Assembly: GCA_951394405.1 (NCBI GenBank)
Contig: OX596339.1
Span: 496,001-560,000, forward strand
From: Coprinellus micaceus
Taxonomy: Eukaryota > Basidiomycota > Agaricomycetes > Agaricales > Psathyrellaceae
Direction of reading: 5' to 3'
DNA length: 64,000 bases
Made by a program: the position numbers and the translations under genes. Every line of letters starts with the position of its first letter. Position 1 is the stretch's first letter. Shown one piece after another: positions 13,501-24,675 of the stretch. Below the pieces are notes generated by a model. That model did no database searches, was not told the DNA's origin, and saw nothing but the letters and a program-made list of their open reading frames with translations.

Positions 13501-14165
13501 ATGTGATTACGGGGCGCTCTATCAGCGGTGCTTACGCAGGCGAACATCTCAACCCCATCCCTGGTAAGTCCCTAGATTGTAAATGGTGTCGATGCGAAAC
13601 AAAGAATGTGTGGAATTTTGAATGGCTTGGAGTCCTGCGCCATATTTGTGTGGAGTAGCATATGTCTGGCTCTCGACGATCTTCGCAAACGGTAGTTATG
13701 GAGCTCCAAAGGCTTCTGGTTCAGCCACAAATCCTTTGCGTAACCCACAACGATTCTAAAGCCTCTCTCCCCCAGAAGAATACCTCTATCCACCTTTGTG
13801 TAATGTCATGGGACCTATATTTGGCAAACTGGCCTCACACGGTCAGCGGGGTTCGCAAGCTTACTGGGCACATTCGCCAAGTGTTCTTGAATGAAGAGGA
13901 TGAAATATCTTCGGTCGCTTTTCATTATGAGGCCCACTTCTAGAGAACGAAGAGGCAGATGACTCTCGTGAATCTGGGAGGCCCAGAGGGCCGAGCGCGC
14001 CTGGCTCTTGGCCAGGACCGATAATTAGGCGCCCGGAGCGCGTCAGGCGTCGTTCCCGTGATGCCGGAGCAGTGTCACGTGGTGCCACGCAAAGGCGCCA
14101 AAATCCGGAACCTTCCATTTCGTCAGTCCACACTTTGTTCTCCTCCTCTTCGTACCTCAGTTCCA
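10587..14165. other. 3.6-kb stretch with no supportable gene
   Basis: The left end is the promoter and leader of the TEA-factor gene. The rest holds only short, interrupted frames with no recognisable domain on either strand. A TTAGGCGCCCGG motif lies at 14025-14036, about 130 bp upstream of the Hsp10 start. Confidence 0.45.
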
Positions 14166-14671
14166 ATGGCGAGTCGTACACAGCGAGTACTGGACTCCAT
14201 GGCGACTAATGGGTTGTAATGTAGGCATCCCAAGCTACCTTCAAGTCCATCAGGTCGCTCGTACCTCTCCTCGACCGCGTTTTGGTTCAGCGTTTCAAGG
14301 CCGAGACTGTAAGTGCTATTCAATACAAACCTCTGTGAGGTTGGGCGTCCAATTGACAAGATTGAATAGAAAACCGCATCTGGCATCTTCTTGCCCACCT
14401 CTGCCACCAATAGCCCTCTTCCAGAGGCCACCGTCATCGCTGTTGGCCCCGGTGCGCCCAACAAGGATGGTGTCGTGGTTCCTACCACCGTCAAGGCTGG
14501 CGACCGCGTCTTGCTGCCTGGGTGGGGAGGAAACCAGATCAAGGTCGGCGAAGATGTACGTCTTGGACCACCCTCACACGTCCTGGACATGCCACTGACT
14601 ATGCCACGTCAATACTGCAGGAGTACTACCTCTTCAAGGACTCGGAAATCCTCGCCAAGATCAACGAGTAA
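14166..14671 (+). CDS. HSP10: Mitochondrial co-chaperonin Hsp10 (GroES family)
   Basis: Exons 14166-14175, 14235-14308, 14370-14555 and 14621-14671 give 106 aa, the normal length. The cap protein closes the Hsp60 folding chamber in the mitochondrial matrix. Visible family features are LVPLLDRVLVQRF near the start, the mobile loop KTASGIFLPT, then PEATVIAVGPGAPNKDG, VKAGDRVLLPGWGG and the C-terminal YYLFKDSEILAKI. Exons 2-4 have consensus splice sites (GTAAGT, GTACGT). Exon 1 is tiny (ATG GCG AGT C) and rests on a GTACAC donor at 14176 and acceptor CCCAAG at 14234, with an ACTAAT branch-like site about 25 nt upstream; a GTCGTA donor two bases earlier would give MATTFKS instead, so the first four residues are uncertain. 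Confidence 0.96.
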
Positions 14672-16619
14672 ACGAGACGATATCCTCATGCTCTACGCCT
14701 AGGATGACTGGCTTCGCGGTTGCTGGGACACGGACGCGTTCGGGGTGTCGATGCGCTCGGGGCTGGTGTAACTGTTACAAAAGTTCGCTATTCGTTTTTA
14801 ATGACCATTTAGACTAATCACGCACATTGGCATTGGCTTCCATCGCTATGTTATTCACGATGCAACAATCCTATATCTCGATCCCCACTCCTGCAATAGT
14901 CCATGGATCGCCAGTCGGTCCACTTATTGGTCGCGGTGAAGCCAGCACCCCGCGTTCTGCCGGCGTTGCCCAGAATATTCCAGAATCTTCAAGGCGACTG
15001 GTCCCCCTGCACCGAAGCTCAACCATCCTCTCGTCCTTGCCCGTCTCAGGCCAGAAGCCCTCCGCTGCTCGGAGACCCGAAGACCTTCCGTGGTCCCTGT
15101 GCCCCTGCAACGCCTGGCCAGCATAGATGACGGGGATATTGAGAGGAGCTGGTTCACCTGCTCCGTGGTGAAGGGGCGTTTCTCGTCGGCTTCGATGACG
15201 AAAGAGAGGTGCGGCTCGAAGTTCGTCGAAGAGCCGCGGCTGCTTGGCGCCATTCGGATTCGTGTTTCGTATGGGTGTTCTCTCCTCCATCCTCTTTAGA
15301 GGGCGTGAAATGTGCGGGGGCCCTTCTAATACCTTTGGGGATCGTTGATCTGACGGGGTTGGACAGCGAGGAGGATATCCCCTTCCCCTGCAGTTCTACC
15401 CGCGCCTTGACTCGAGTTAACCAGGGATGTGGGTTGGACAGTAGCTGAAGCAGACCACTGCTGATATGGAGAAAATAAGTCCCTTAGGCGGCCTCCGGAA
15501 CCGAGTTTCGGGAAGGAAAGGGAAGAACGCAAGGCAGATCGGGTGCTGGACAGTACGTTGTTGCTTGACGTTTCGTTTGGATATTTATACGCCTTCGCTT
15601 AGGTACACGCCTTCGTTGTCCTCCAGTTCCGAGGGTACTGTTTCTTCTATTCTCGCACCACCCGAAAGATGAGAAACGAGAAGCCTTCGCTTGTGTTATA
15701 ACGTTCCTGAAGAGGTTGTGGAGCAGTGCTCCGGCTTGAGTGGGTACACTAGGATGAGATAGTGTACTCGTCACCACGGGATATGCACGTTTACAGCATT
15801 CCCGCTTCAAGAGCCAATGAACAGCATACCATCCAGACTCATATGACCTCCACAACAAGCGCTTTGACAATTACCCGATAGTCGTCCAAATCGCAATACA
15901 GATGGTCATCGGTCTTTGTCGGCGCTGCAATGCACTAACGCAAGAGGTCACGCATAGATGGCCTACCTGACTCAGAGTTGTAGGTGAGTTACTCAGCCCG
16001 CTGCCCTCGAGTGAATATCATTCCCAATCTGTATGTTCTCCTTCCAAATTCTGGGGTAACACCTCCATGAGCGCTTGGCTGCGTACTGACCATCTCGTCA
16101 CCGTTGCAGTCTCTCACCACATCCCATGGTTCCCCGTCTTCTCATTGGCCCTCGGGGGTTGTAGCGGCAAAGGGAGATCCGTTGATTTGCCCCTATTTCC
16201 ACAGGCCCAGCGATCCTCGGACCTCTGGCGAATGCCCTTGTACGCTCGAGTGAAGCTTTGCGGGGATTCTAGCGCAGCTGAGGGGTGTGCATCGACTTCA
16301 GAGGGTAAACCAATGGGTATCCAATTGGTACTGTCCATCTCGTGGACAATATGGTCTCCAGGACGCGAGACGACTGCAAGCCCCAAAGCATCCGCATGTC
16401 TGATTGCATCCATGCCGAACGCCCCTCCGTCATTTTATAAAAGGTTCTCGAATCCCAGTCCCCTCTCATTCCCTCACCCCCATCATCTACGCCTCCTTTC
16501 TTTCGACTTTACTCTCAACTCCTGTTGGGATCTCAACCGGTGGGGTCCGAGTTGACGATTGAACCAGGGGGCTCGACGGTTCCAGGCTATCAAGTGAAGT
16601 CATTTGGTCACACTCTAGG
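14672..16619. other. 2-kb intergenic stretch
   Basis: No gene I can name. A minus-strand frame starting with ATG at 15253 begins with about 45 residues of protein-like composition (PHLSFVIEADEKRPFTTEQ) but then turns Arg/Gly-rich and could be one exon of an unidentified gene or chance. Pyrimidine-rich sequence at about 16460-16520 precedes the MFS gene and fits a fungal core promoter. Confidence 0.35.
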
Positions 16620-18814
16620 ATGACAGCCCATTCAGACACCGCGCACAGAGGCCTGTACGGCGATGGCGACATTGTGGAGGAGGAAGGACCGACAGCCGTT
16701 CCGTCGAGGGCATCCAGCGTTGGAAGCGAAAAGATGATGTCGATGCCAGCAAGCCCGTCTCAACCCACTCCGGAAAGGCGCTCAGCTTGGCGCGCGGTGA
16801 TCGTTGTGCTAACGGTGACAATGGCAATGATTGTGAACGTGAGTACCTGGTTATCAAGCTCAAGGTTGTGTGTTTCAACTCTTCCAAGACCGGAAATGCG
16901 ACCGCTGTGTCGATTTCTCTACCCACAATGGCTCTTGAATGGCACCTGGAGGAAGCAGATCTACAGTGGCCCGTAGCGGCGTATCCCTTGAGTTCTGTGA
17001 GTCCAATCGGTTTCACTTGTACTCGAACTCATGTAGACTTCGACGCGTGGCTTTGTAGGGATGCTTACTCCTCGCCTTCGGTCGCGTCGCGGACATTCAC
17101 GGAAGAAAGCTTACATTCGTTGCTGGGTCCATCTTTCTGACAATCTTTACCCTGGCCTGTGGATTCGCCAACAGTAAGCCAGTCACGTTCTTACCACTTT
17201 CTGAACCCACTCATTTATCTCCCTCAGATGTTATTACGCTCGACATCCTGCGAGGCATCCAGGGAATAGGCGCTGCCGCGACGATCCCGGCTTCGGTATG
17301 ACGATCATTACAACAACGTTTATTCCGATTATTGATCCCAAAGTCCAGCTCGGTATCCTGGCTCACGAGTTCAAGCCCGGTCGTGCTCGCAGCCTCGCTT
17401 TTGCCACCTTCGCTGCTGGCGCTCCTCTGGGTGGTGTGTTGGGAACTTCGATTGGTGGAGTCTTGACTCAATACACTGCGTACGTCGAATTGATCAAACC
17501 CTGGTTTACTCTCTGACCGTCATATAGAAAAACATGGCGCTCATCGTTCTGGCTTATGGCTGGTCTCAACGCTGCCGCCGCGCTCGGTGGAATCTTGTCA
17601 ATCGCCCCCGACTCGGCTGAATGCTTGCCGGAAGACAAGCGGATCGACTGGCTTGGGTCCTTCCTCGTCACCGCCGGCCTCGTGCTGATTGTGTTCGTGC
17701 TCAGTCAAGGAGAGATCGCCCCACAACGATGGAGAACTAACTGTGCGTCCCTTAAGCCAACATTATTATTCGCATCCTAACCGAGCCATAGACATCATCG
17801 CCCTTCTCGTCATCGGGGTGTTCTTGATCATCGTCTTCTGCTACTGGCAACACTACCTGGAGAAGGTCAACGACAACCCCAACGCCACACAGTCCTTATG
17901 GACACCACCGCCGATCATGAAGCTCAGTTTGTGGAAGAGGGCAAACGGCAAATACGCAGCTATGATGATCATTGCGTTCGTCAACTGGTGTGCCTTCCTT
18001 ACATGGACGTTCTGGTCTCAGGTTCGTCCTTCTCACAGTGCCAAATACGATAGGAACCTGACACTCATCTCCCATAGCTGTACTATCAGCAGTACCTAAA
18101 CCTGCATGTCATCGACACTGTGATACGATTCTTGCCAATGTTTGTCTCGGGTATCTTGTGCAACGTTCTCGTCGGTACGATGGCTGCACGTATCCCAGTT
18201 GTTTACCTTGCTGGTAAGCTCCCCTCGACTCCTCGATCCTTTTATAACGAGTCTAATTTATTCGTCCTTATTCTCAGCCTTCGGCACCGCAGCAACCGGG
18301 TGCGCCTCCCTTCTCTTCGCTCTCATCGAGCCTGAGAAGTCGTACTGGGCATACGGCTTCCCCGCAGCCATCGTCTCAGTCATGGGCGCCGATTTCGTGT
18401 TCTCAGCGGGCACCTTGTACGCAGCGAAGGTCTCTCTGCCACACGAACAGAGCGTGTCGGGCGCCATCTTCAATACGATGACACAGCTCGGAACTGCCGT
18501 CGGCGTGACGGTGTCCACGGTGGTGTTCAACCAGGTCCGAAATACGCAGCTCGAGAAGGGTGAAGACCTCCTCAAGGCTTATCAGGCGGCGAATTGGACT
18601 GGATTTGCGTTTGGTATGATTGGTATGTCGCGCTGTTGTTTTTAGCTTGATTGTTGAGAAGCCTGATGCGTATTTGTGTGTAGGTACAGTGCTCTCGGTC
18701 CTCTTCTTCCACAATGTGGGGGCAGTGGGAGATAGGAAGGCAAAGCCCTCATCAGAGGAAGAAACCCTCGCCATGGAACCGACGCCACATGACGAGAAGA
18801 GGGCGATCCTCTGA
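16620..18814 (+). CDS. MFS multidrug exporter, 14-TM (DHA2-type)
   Basis: Ten exons: 16620-16838, 16889-16996, 17059-17173, 17228-17295, 17349-17479, 17528-17742, 17792-18021, 18078-18213, 18278-18622 and 18684-18814, giving 565 aa. A hydrophilic N-terminus of about 55 aa precedes TM1 (VIVVLTVTMAMIVN). MFS motif A is present as GRVADIHGRK after TM2, and the antiporter motif C as APLGGVLGTSIGG in TM5. The number of hydrophobic segments and the length fit 14-spanner proton-coupled drug or metabolite exporters of the plasma membrane. ATG 16620 is the first in-frame Met before TM1. All nine introns are 48-64 nt and GT-AG. Substrate unknown; there is no neighbouring biosynthetic cluster to hint at one. 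Confidence 0.93.
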
Positions 18815-19916
18815 GAACTAGATTCGGGGCGATAACCCGAATCCTAGGCAGGACTAAAAGGATAGATTGTGCGGCGTACACATACCGTAACTCTGTTATC
18901 GCAAAAGCTATTTACACCACTTATCGTGATGACCTCATTCCTACGAGCGACCCTGTAAGCCGTTCACACTGCGGTATTCCGAGGCGACTTTGACCGCAAT
19001 TCCATTTGATCTCACGCAGCCCGCAGCAGCAGAGATTAAATGCCACAATAAGCACAACAGAGTATAGCCTTTGCGGAGGAAGGTAATGGCGGTGGCGAGG
19101 TCCGTGCTGGCGTGATGAATCAACAAGAAAGCAGGATCTACATCGTGCCGTAAGGGCTCGTCACTGCTTCATTTCGGAATAAAGGGAGTCTAAAGATGGG
19201 AAGCACAGGACCTGTTGGGGATGGCGACGAGGAATTGAAACCGGTCTTTGTAGCGACGGATTGGTGGTACTCATACCTGGATGGCTGGCTCCATCTCATC
19301 GGAGCAGGAGTGCCGCACCCCACCCTCAAAAGGCGGTGGCCGTGGCCCTGGGATCCCGGGCGTTTCACGAAGGTCGTTACTTGACTCAGCACAATGTGAT
19401 AGATGAGAATTCAACGGGTACGATACGTCACCCAAAGACAGCGAGCGGGAGCCAAGTGCCAACCCGCCTGGGAGACATGCTGGGTGCCGGTGAACCACCA
19501 TCTAGCCGATGAGAGAAGAAGGAAACATGAATAACGGCTCGGGAAAGGCTGTACCAAAGGTTTGAATACATGGGAGAGGAAGCCCCGCTGTTGGAGATTG
19601 CGCCCAACAGGTGTGAACTGGCAGCAGCAACCCCGAGTGACACGACAGGGTAGGTGGGGCGGTCCCAACCCGCTGGTGGTACTTCACTTCTCACCGTGAA
19701 GGGTTTTACATTCGAGCAATGTACCGAGATAACTCCAAGAACACCACGAGGCCGAGGCCTATCCAGGCGTAAGGGTGTCCGTGAATTGGAACACTGCGTC
19801 GAGGCCCGAAGGTGACGACTGAGTGGGAGTGCGGTCATGGACTATGCCGTTAAGGTCAGCGATATGACGGCAGCACCATATTCGAGACGCTGAGCACTCA
19901 CCCTATGTGGTAGTCG
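18815..19916. other. 1.1-kb intergenic stretch
   Basis: 3' flank of the MFS gene facing the 3' end of the next, minus-strand model (convergent pair). No coding or RNA feature seen. Confidence 0.5.
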
Positions 19917-20649
19917 CTATACGACGCCAATCTGCTCCTGCTGATGTTGGAAGCAGACTTGTTCTTGGTGTGGGTGTAGTGGTGCACCACAACCGACGAT
20001 CACGCACTTCCTGGCACGGATGTACCGACTCCCGATAACCTGGTGACATGCGCTATCCTCCTCCGTCCAGATTTCGAATAACTCGAGGTTGGATACGATG
20101 TGCTCGGAGGGAGGGTTGCCTTGGAGTTCCCATACTCGGCTGGTAAGTCGTAGCTTTCGCTTAGAGGTGACAGAGAAGCCCAGCGTGAGGAGGAAGCGAT
20201 CTGCACTGAGCCAGGACATGTCGGTTTCGTGCTGCCAAATGTGGTTGACGAGAGTGAGTTGCCCTATCACATAGCTCCCTGGGAGTCCTCAACGCACATC
20301 CACAGTACACGATGTTCGCGAAACACGCACCACAGATGATCCTCCAGTATGCGTCGTACTCAGGAGACCCTGGGTGGTACTCGAGCGAGACGGAATAAGC
20401 GACCTCCTCTGCCCGACCAAGGTTTTGCTGGGTGTCGAAATGGGCGCGAGTGCGGAACGGGGGAAATGTCGTGCTAAAAGCTCTCCGAACGAACGGAAAA
20501 TCCTCTGAGAGTGGGTATTCGTCGGGCAGGGGCTGGTTGGTGAGCACCCTGGAGTGGTACAGAACGGAGCGTAGGTGCTCGATCCATTCGCGGGCCAGTT
20601 CGTGCAGATTATTCGTCGCTGAGAGTGCTTCTGGGTCTATTTGGCTCAT
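19917..20649 (-). CDS. Unidentified small protein, two exons
   Basis: Proposed exons (minus) 20649-20331 and 20263-19917 give 221 aa. I do not recognise the family. The first exon (MSQIDPEALSATNNLHELAREW start; then PEYDAYWRIICG) has protein-like composition with Trp, Tyr and acidic residues, and a GTGCGT donor at 20330 with acceptor ATAG at 20264 (67 nt) joins it in phase to a second frame holding LVNHIWQHETDMSWLSADRF and HIVSNLELFEIWTEED. An alternative GTGCGT donor would leave a 34-nt intron, too short. ATG 20649 is preferred, but an in-frame ATG at 20739 would add 30 Arg/Ser-rich residues. The last 35 residues may be read-through of a further intron. Confidence 0.4.
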
Positions 20650-20739
20650 AGTCGAAAATTTGGCGGTCTGGACGGTGTTTCGATGGTCTGAACGCCGGCG
20701 CCGGTTAGTTGAGGTGGTAGTTGAGAGAGAACCCGCCAT

Positions 20740-22522
20740 ACTCCTTGAATAATGCCCCCTGTGCTGAACGTGACTTGTGGCATAGATGACGACGAGATTG
20801 GGAAGATATCGCTTGTTTATCAAACAGATCTAGACAATGGGAATAGATTAGTTTTAGATTGCTGCCGCCGAGATATCTAGCCAATATCTAGCAGACTTCT
20901 TACTGCTGGGCTGTGGATCGCTGACAGCTGGATGGAAGTTCCTGGCAAGCCTTCTACTGACCCTATCCACCCGGGCGGGCCACCTTTGGGCGCTATTTCG
21001 ACGTCGAGAACGTTACGAGAGTCTTCGGCCCTCAAGTGGACCGCTTTCCCGGTGCTGCCTGCGATAGAGAGGTCGAAGCTCCAGAGTTAGCATCAAAGTC
21101 GGTGCAAACACCGGGGTGGATCAGAGTGAATCAAATGGAATTCAATCCCACAAATCTCCGCAACCTCGTGTTTCTAGTATGATAGGGGCTTCCGCCAATG
21201 CGGGTCAAGCTCATCGGCCGAGTGCATTGTCGACGAGTGGGGCCAACAAGAGGTCTGGGGAGCAGCCCGGGGTGATGAAGTAGAGGCCACAGGTTGGGAT
21301 AGATGCCCTGGAGCGAGTGACGGGCCAAGGATGCACCCAAGCTCCAGCCTTGTTAGGAGCTGTGACTGGGCACCCAGGCGGTGGAGAGAGCACTGCCGTT
21401 GAAGCTGAGTACAAGGATGAGGAGAATAAAGCCAGTGAATTCGGGCGCTTAATACACTGCCTAAGTGGTCAAAGTCAAAGCCCTGGAATGCCCCGGAATT
21501 CGACGGGTGATCAGCGGGCGCTTATTCAGGACCAGCCGAAGATGGAGGTAAGTTCCCACATCGAGATCAACGCCAGATGATCAGAGGTCTTCTTTTCCCG
21601 AACCACCACGTCCAGCTGGGATTTGCAGTGTCTCTCCGAGTTCCGCGTCTATTGAGAGTCATTTGAATAGCGGTTAGTCGACAAAGCTCTACCTTGTCAC
21701 CAGGATCCCGCATCTAATTTCCGTTCTCAGTCTGGTCTCCTCACGATTTGCCGTCCAAAAGGCTACCCACGGAGCATGCCTGATTACCTAGAAACGCCTC
21801 GAGGTTAGCGGGACGACTATTCCCAGCATGCTTCGGGAGGAATCGTCACACCCACTGCGTATTTCTCGAACGGCGCTCCTCTTCTGGTCTGGCATGGGCA
21901 CCGGTCTCCCCCGAATCGAGACGGAGAGCCTCCATGGGATGGTTGAGTGACCCGCTCACCGGCAAGCGTGAGGGATAAGCATCCTAGCCTACAGCTTTTG
22001 GGGATGGAATCACACCTTCCTTGAGCATCTGTCCTTCTTTCTTCTTGATATATATGCTTCCTCTTCTTCTTCTCATGATGTAAGATGTGAAACAAGACAC
22101 GATGCGGGCCATTTGGAGGAACTACGAGGTTTGTTTCCTCACTGCTCGCGCGTGGATTGATGAGGACTGAACGTACATTTTAGCCCCAGCACCTGCGCTG
22201 CGGCCATCGGGAGCGTGCCTCCCAATATAGCATTGATGTGGGGGCTACTCTGTTCGTGAACCTCCTACACTCAATCGAAACGTAATCGCGGGGCTTTGAA
22301 CGTGTTTCGAGAACGCCATAAATTAATCAGGTCACCGAGCTTTCCGTGGGTTCGCTTCGTGTGCAGCGAGCCTCTTCAACACTCTTCGCTTACCCTGCCT
22401 CGCCCCACTCGTGGGTGGCCCTTCTTGCACCCCCTCGCCCTTGTCCAACTTCAGGCTTTCGCTGTCCCCTTATTTGACCCCCACCACCCGTGGGCTCTCG
22501 AGTGCGAAGGTTCGGCGACATA
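20740..22522. other. 1.8-kb intergenic stretch and leader
   Basis: No gene supported. Two reverse-orientation copies of the recurring TAAGCGCCCG motif lie at 21441-21455 and 21514-21528. About 22380-22522 is pyrimidine-rich and is probably the promoter and 5' leader of the next gene. Confidence 0.4.
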
Positions 22523-23895
22523 ATGTAAGTCCGAGTCCTTGTGGAAGCTCCGAGTCTAACTACCCGACTTCTAGGTCTCTGCTCTACCCTGCCCAGGATA
22601 TTCACGATGCAATCGCCGCAGCACAGGAGAAGGTCAGCAAGGCTGCATCGGCTGAAGGCGATGACGACGAAACCATGCCACGACGACGCTCCGACGTCTC
22701 AGCCGCAGCCAAGTCATACGAGTCCGAATTCGAGGGCTTCAGCAACTTCGAGCTCGACCTGACCTGTCTCTCGAGACCCACTTCTCCATCCCCGTCGTCA
22801 TGCATTCACCTGCCTTCGATAGACTCGACTCCCTCGAGCCCCTCATCCCATCCTCAGCAGATCGAACGCTCCCTTTCGAGAACAAAATCATTCGCCCAGC
22901 AAGCGATGGCACCTTTGAAGAAGACCACCAAGAGGTTCTCCTCATCCGCACAGCTGTCGTCGATGACTCTGCCATCTGGTGGATCACGGGGATCATGGCC
23001 AGGTGTGAGGTATACCGAGCGCGGTACACCTATTGATCGTGCACGTAATCGCGAATGGGGGAACCAGATCATGGAAGAAGACGAGGTGGGCGAGGATGGA
23101 GTCCTCTTCTCCAATCCGCGATCTGGCTCGCTGGATTCCCATATTCGCCCCTCCCTCTCTCCTCGCTGGAGCTACCTTCCCCCTCTCCTCTCTGCAACGC
23201 CGTCCCATGCGGAGCACGACGAAGACGAGGGGGCGGAGCAGGAGTCAATTTACGAATCGCCACCGGCTCTGGCGCCTATTGCGGTTGGAACGGACCAGAC
23301 CAACGATTGGGACGATATCATGAAATCTGTCCTGGGTTCCAAGGAGGGAGAATCCGCTTCCACGCCATCGACCAGTTCAAAACAGGAGGCTGCTTTGGCG
23401 GGTCAGGACGGCGCAGCCGGAGTAGAGGGTGCGGCGAACACCACGGAGCAGAGCCCCACCGTCCCTGCTGTGGACTTCCCTATGATGACACCCGATCAGA
23501 TCGAGGAGCTTCATACAGGCCTTGAGAGTCACCTAGGGATCCATCAAGCTCTGGACCTTGGGTTGGGTATCGGCCTCAGCCCACTTGGAGGAGCAGGGAG
23601 GATGAACCTATTCAAGCTCGGTATGCTGCCATCGTCGGCCAGTGGAAGGGAAACCCCGTCGATCTACTCACAAGCGGAGACACCCAGGGGATCCCGAGCT
23701 CCTACTATTCTCTTTGGCGAGCAACGGTCGCCGACGGCGGAGAACTCTGACCAAAGGTCATCGACGAGTACGAAGACTGAGGGGGTGAAGAAGGAAGGTG
23801 TCAAGTCCAACGATCGGCCTTGGTGGAGGAAGGTGTTGCGTGGAATTCGAAAGCTCCAGGAGGTTGTAAATGCCCACAAGCGTAGGACCCATTGA
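22523..23895 (+). CDS. Ser-rich protein of unknown function; start codon split by an intron
   Basis: Exons 22523-22524 and 22575-23895 give 440 aa. Unspliced, ATG at 22523 is followed directly by the stop TAA inside the donor GTAAGT; removing the 50-nt intron (22525-22574, acceptor TTCTAG) joins AT to G and gives MSLLYPAQDIHDAI in the long frame. An in-frame stop at 22475-22477 with no ATG after it rules out an obvious earlier start. The protein is Ser/Pro/Glu-rich and mostly disordered, with an Ala/Glu helix near the start, many SP/TP sites (possible kinase targets) and a basic Trp-containing C-terminus (RPWWRKVLRGIRKLQEV). No known domain recognised. An unspliced frame begins only with GTG at 22411 and is less likely. 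Confidence 0.7.
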
Positions 23896-24675
23896 ACCAT
23901 TGAAACCTTTTCTCGGTACACCTCTCCGTTTGTAATGTTGACTTCTGTTCAGATTTTCTTAGTGCTGGCATCCTCGCTTGACATTCCCTTGTCCTACCTT
24001 CACGTCTCCACGCTATGCATTCCCTTCGTTAGAATTTCCTTTCCATGGCGGCACTTCCTACCGCTTTCTCGGACTGCCCGAGGACCTTCTGCGCTCCTTG
24101 CATCGGTTTCCCATCTGGACATCTGCTGGTTACCTCTACTCTCGAATGCGTATGCATTCTTCACACACTCATTATGATTTCTTCACCTTGACGATATGTC
24201 CCTCATCTACTTATACCTCTCTATTGGAAGAACTCGCAGGAGGGCTGGATGTCTGCATACATATTTCGAAGCTTCCTACTTCAGTACAGGGTTTCTTTGC
24301 AACAAACGTTCCCCGCTAGGCCTGTCAATCTACGCTCCTTTCGCGATAGAGAGTGAAAGTATCTCCGCCCCTTGACTTGGGAAGTGAATTCATGCGTTTA
24401 GCGCAGCGCGCAGCTCGTGAACGCAAGCATGGACCCTCGAGGATGGGACAAGGACCGGAATAAGCGCCCATATCATGTGATCCCGTGGAATTTGATGCTG
24501 AATTGCGATTGGTTGGAAATCATGCGGTCGCTGTTGACGGCGATGACCACGGCTTGCAATTCGCCATGATGGTCCACTATCGCGCTACGATCATCCCCTG
24601 TCGCCGACACCCCAGTGTGTCTATGAAGGTTCCTTCAGCTCTACCACGACTTTCACGACCAAGGATACCCTAGAT
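23896..24675. other. Intergenic, permease promoter side
   Basis: Pyrimidine-rich 3' flank of the Ser-rich gene, then the upstream region of the first permease. A motif AATAAGCGCCCATA lies at 24459-24472, about 205 bp before the permease ATG. No gene seen. Confidence 0.45.

Noticed and set aside
14871..15290. Possible minus-strand gene with an ATG at 15253
   Set aside because: Only about 45 residues look coding; no family and no supporting introns were found.
16620..18814. MFS exporter as part of a secondary-metabolite cluster with the P450
   Set aside because: They are 42 kb apart and no backbone synthase or tailoring gene lies between them.
22411..23895. 494-codon frame beginning with GTG
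   Set aside because: It reads through a 50-nt consensus intron and lacks an ATG; the spliced ATG model is better.
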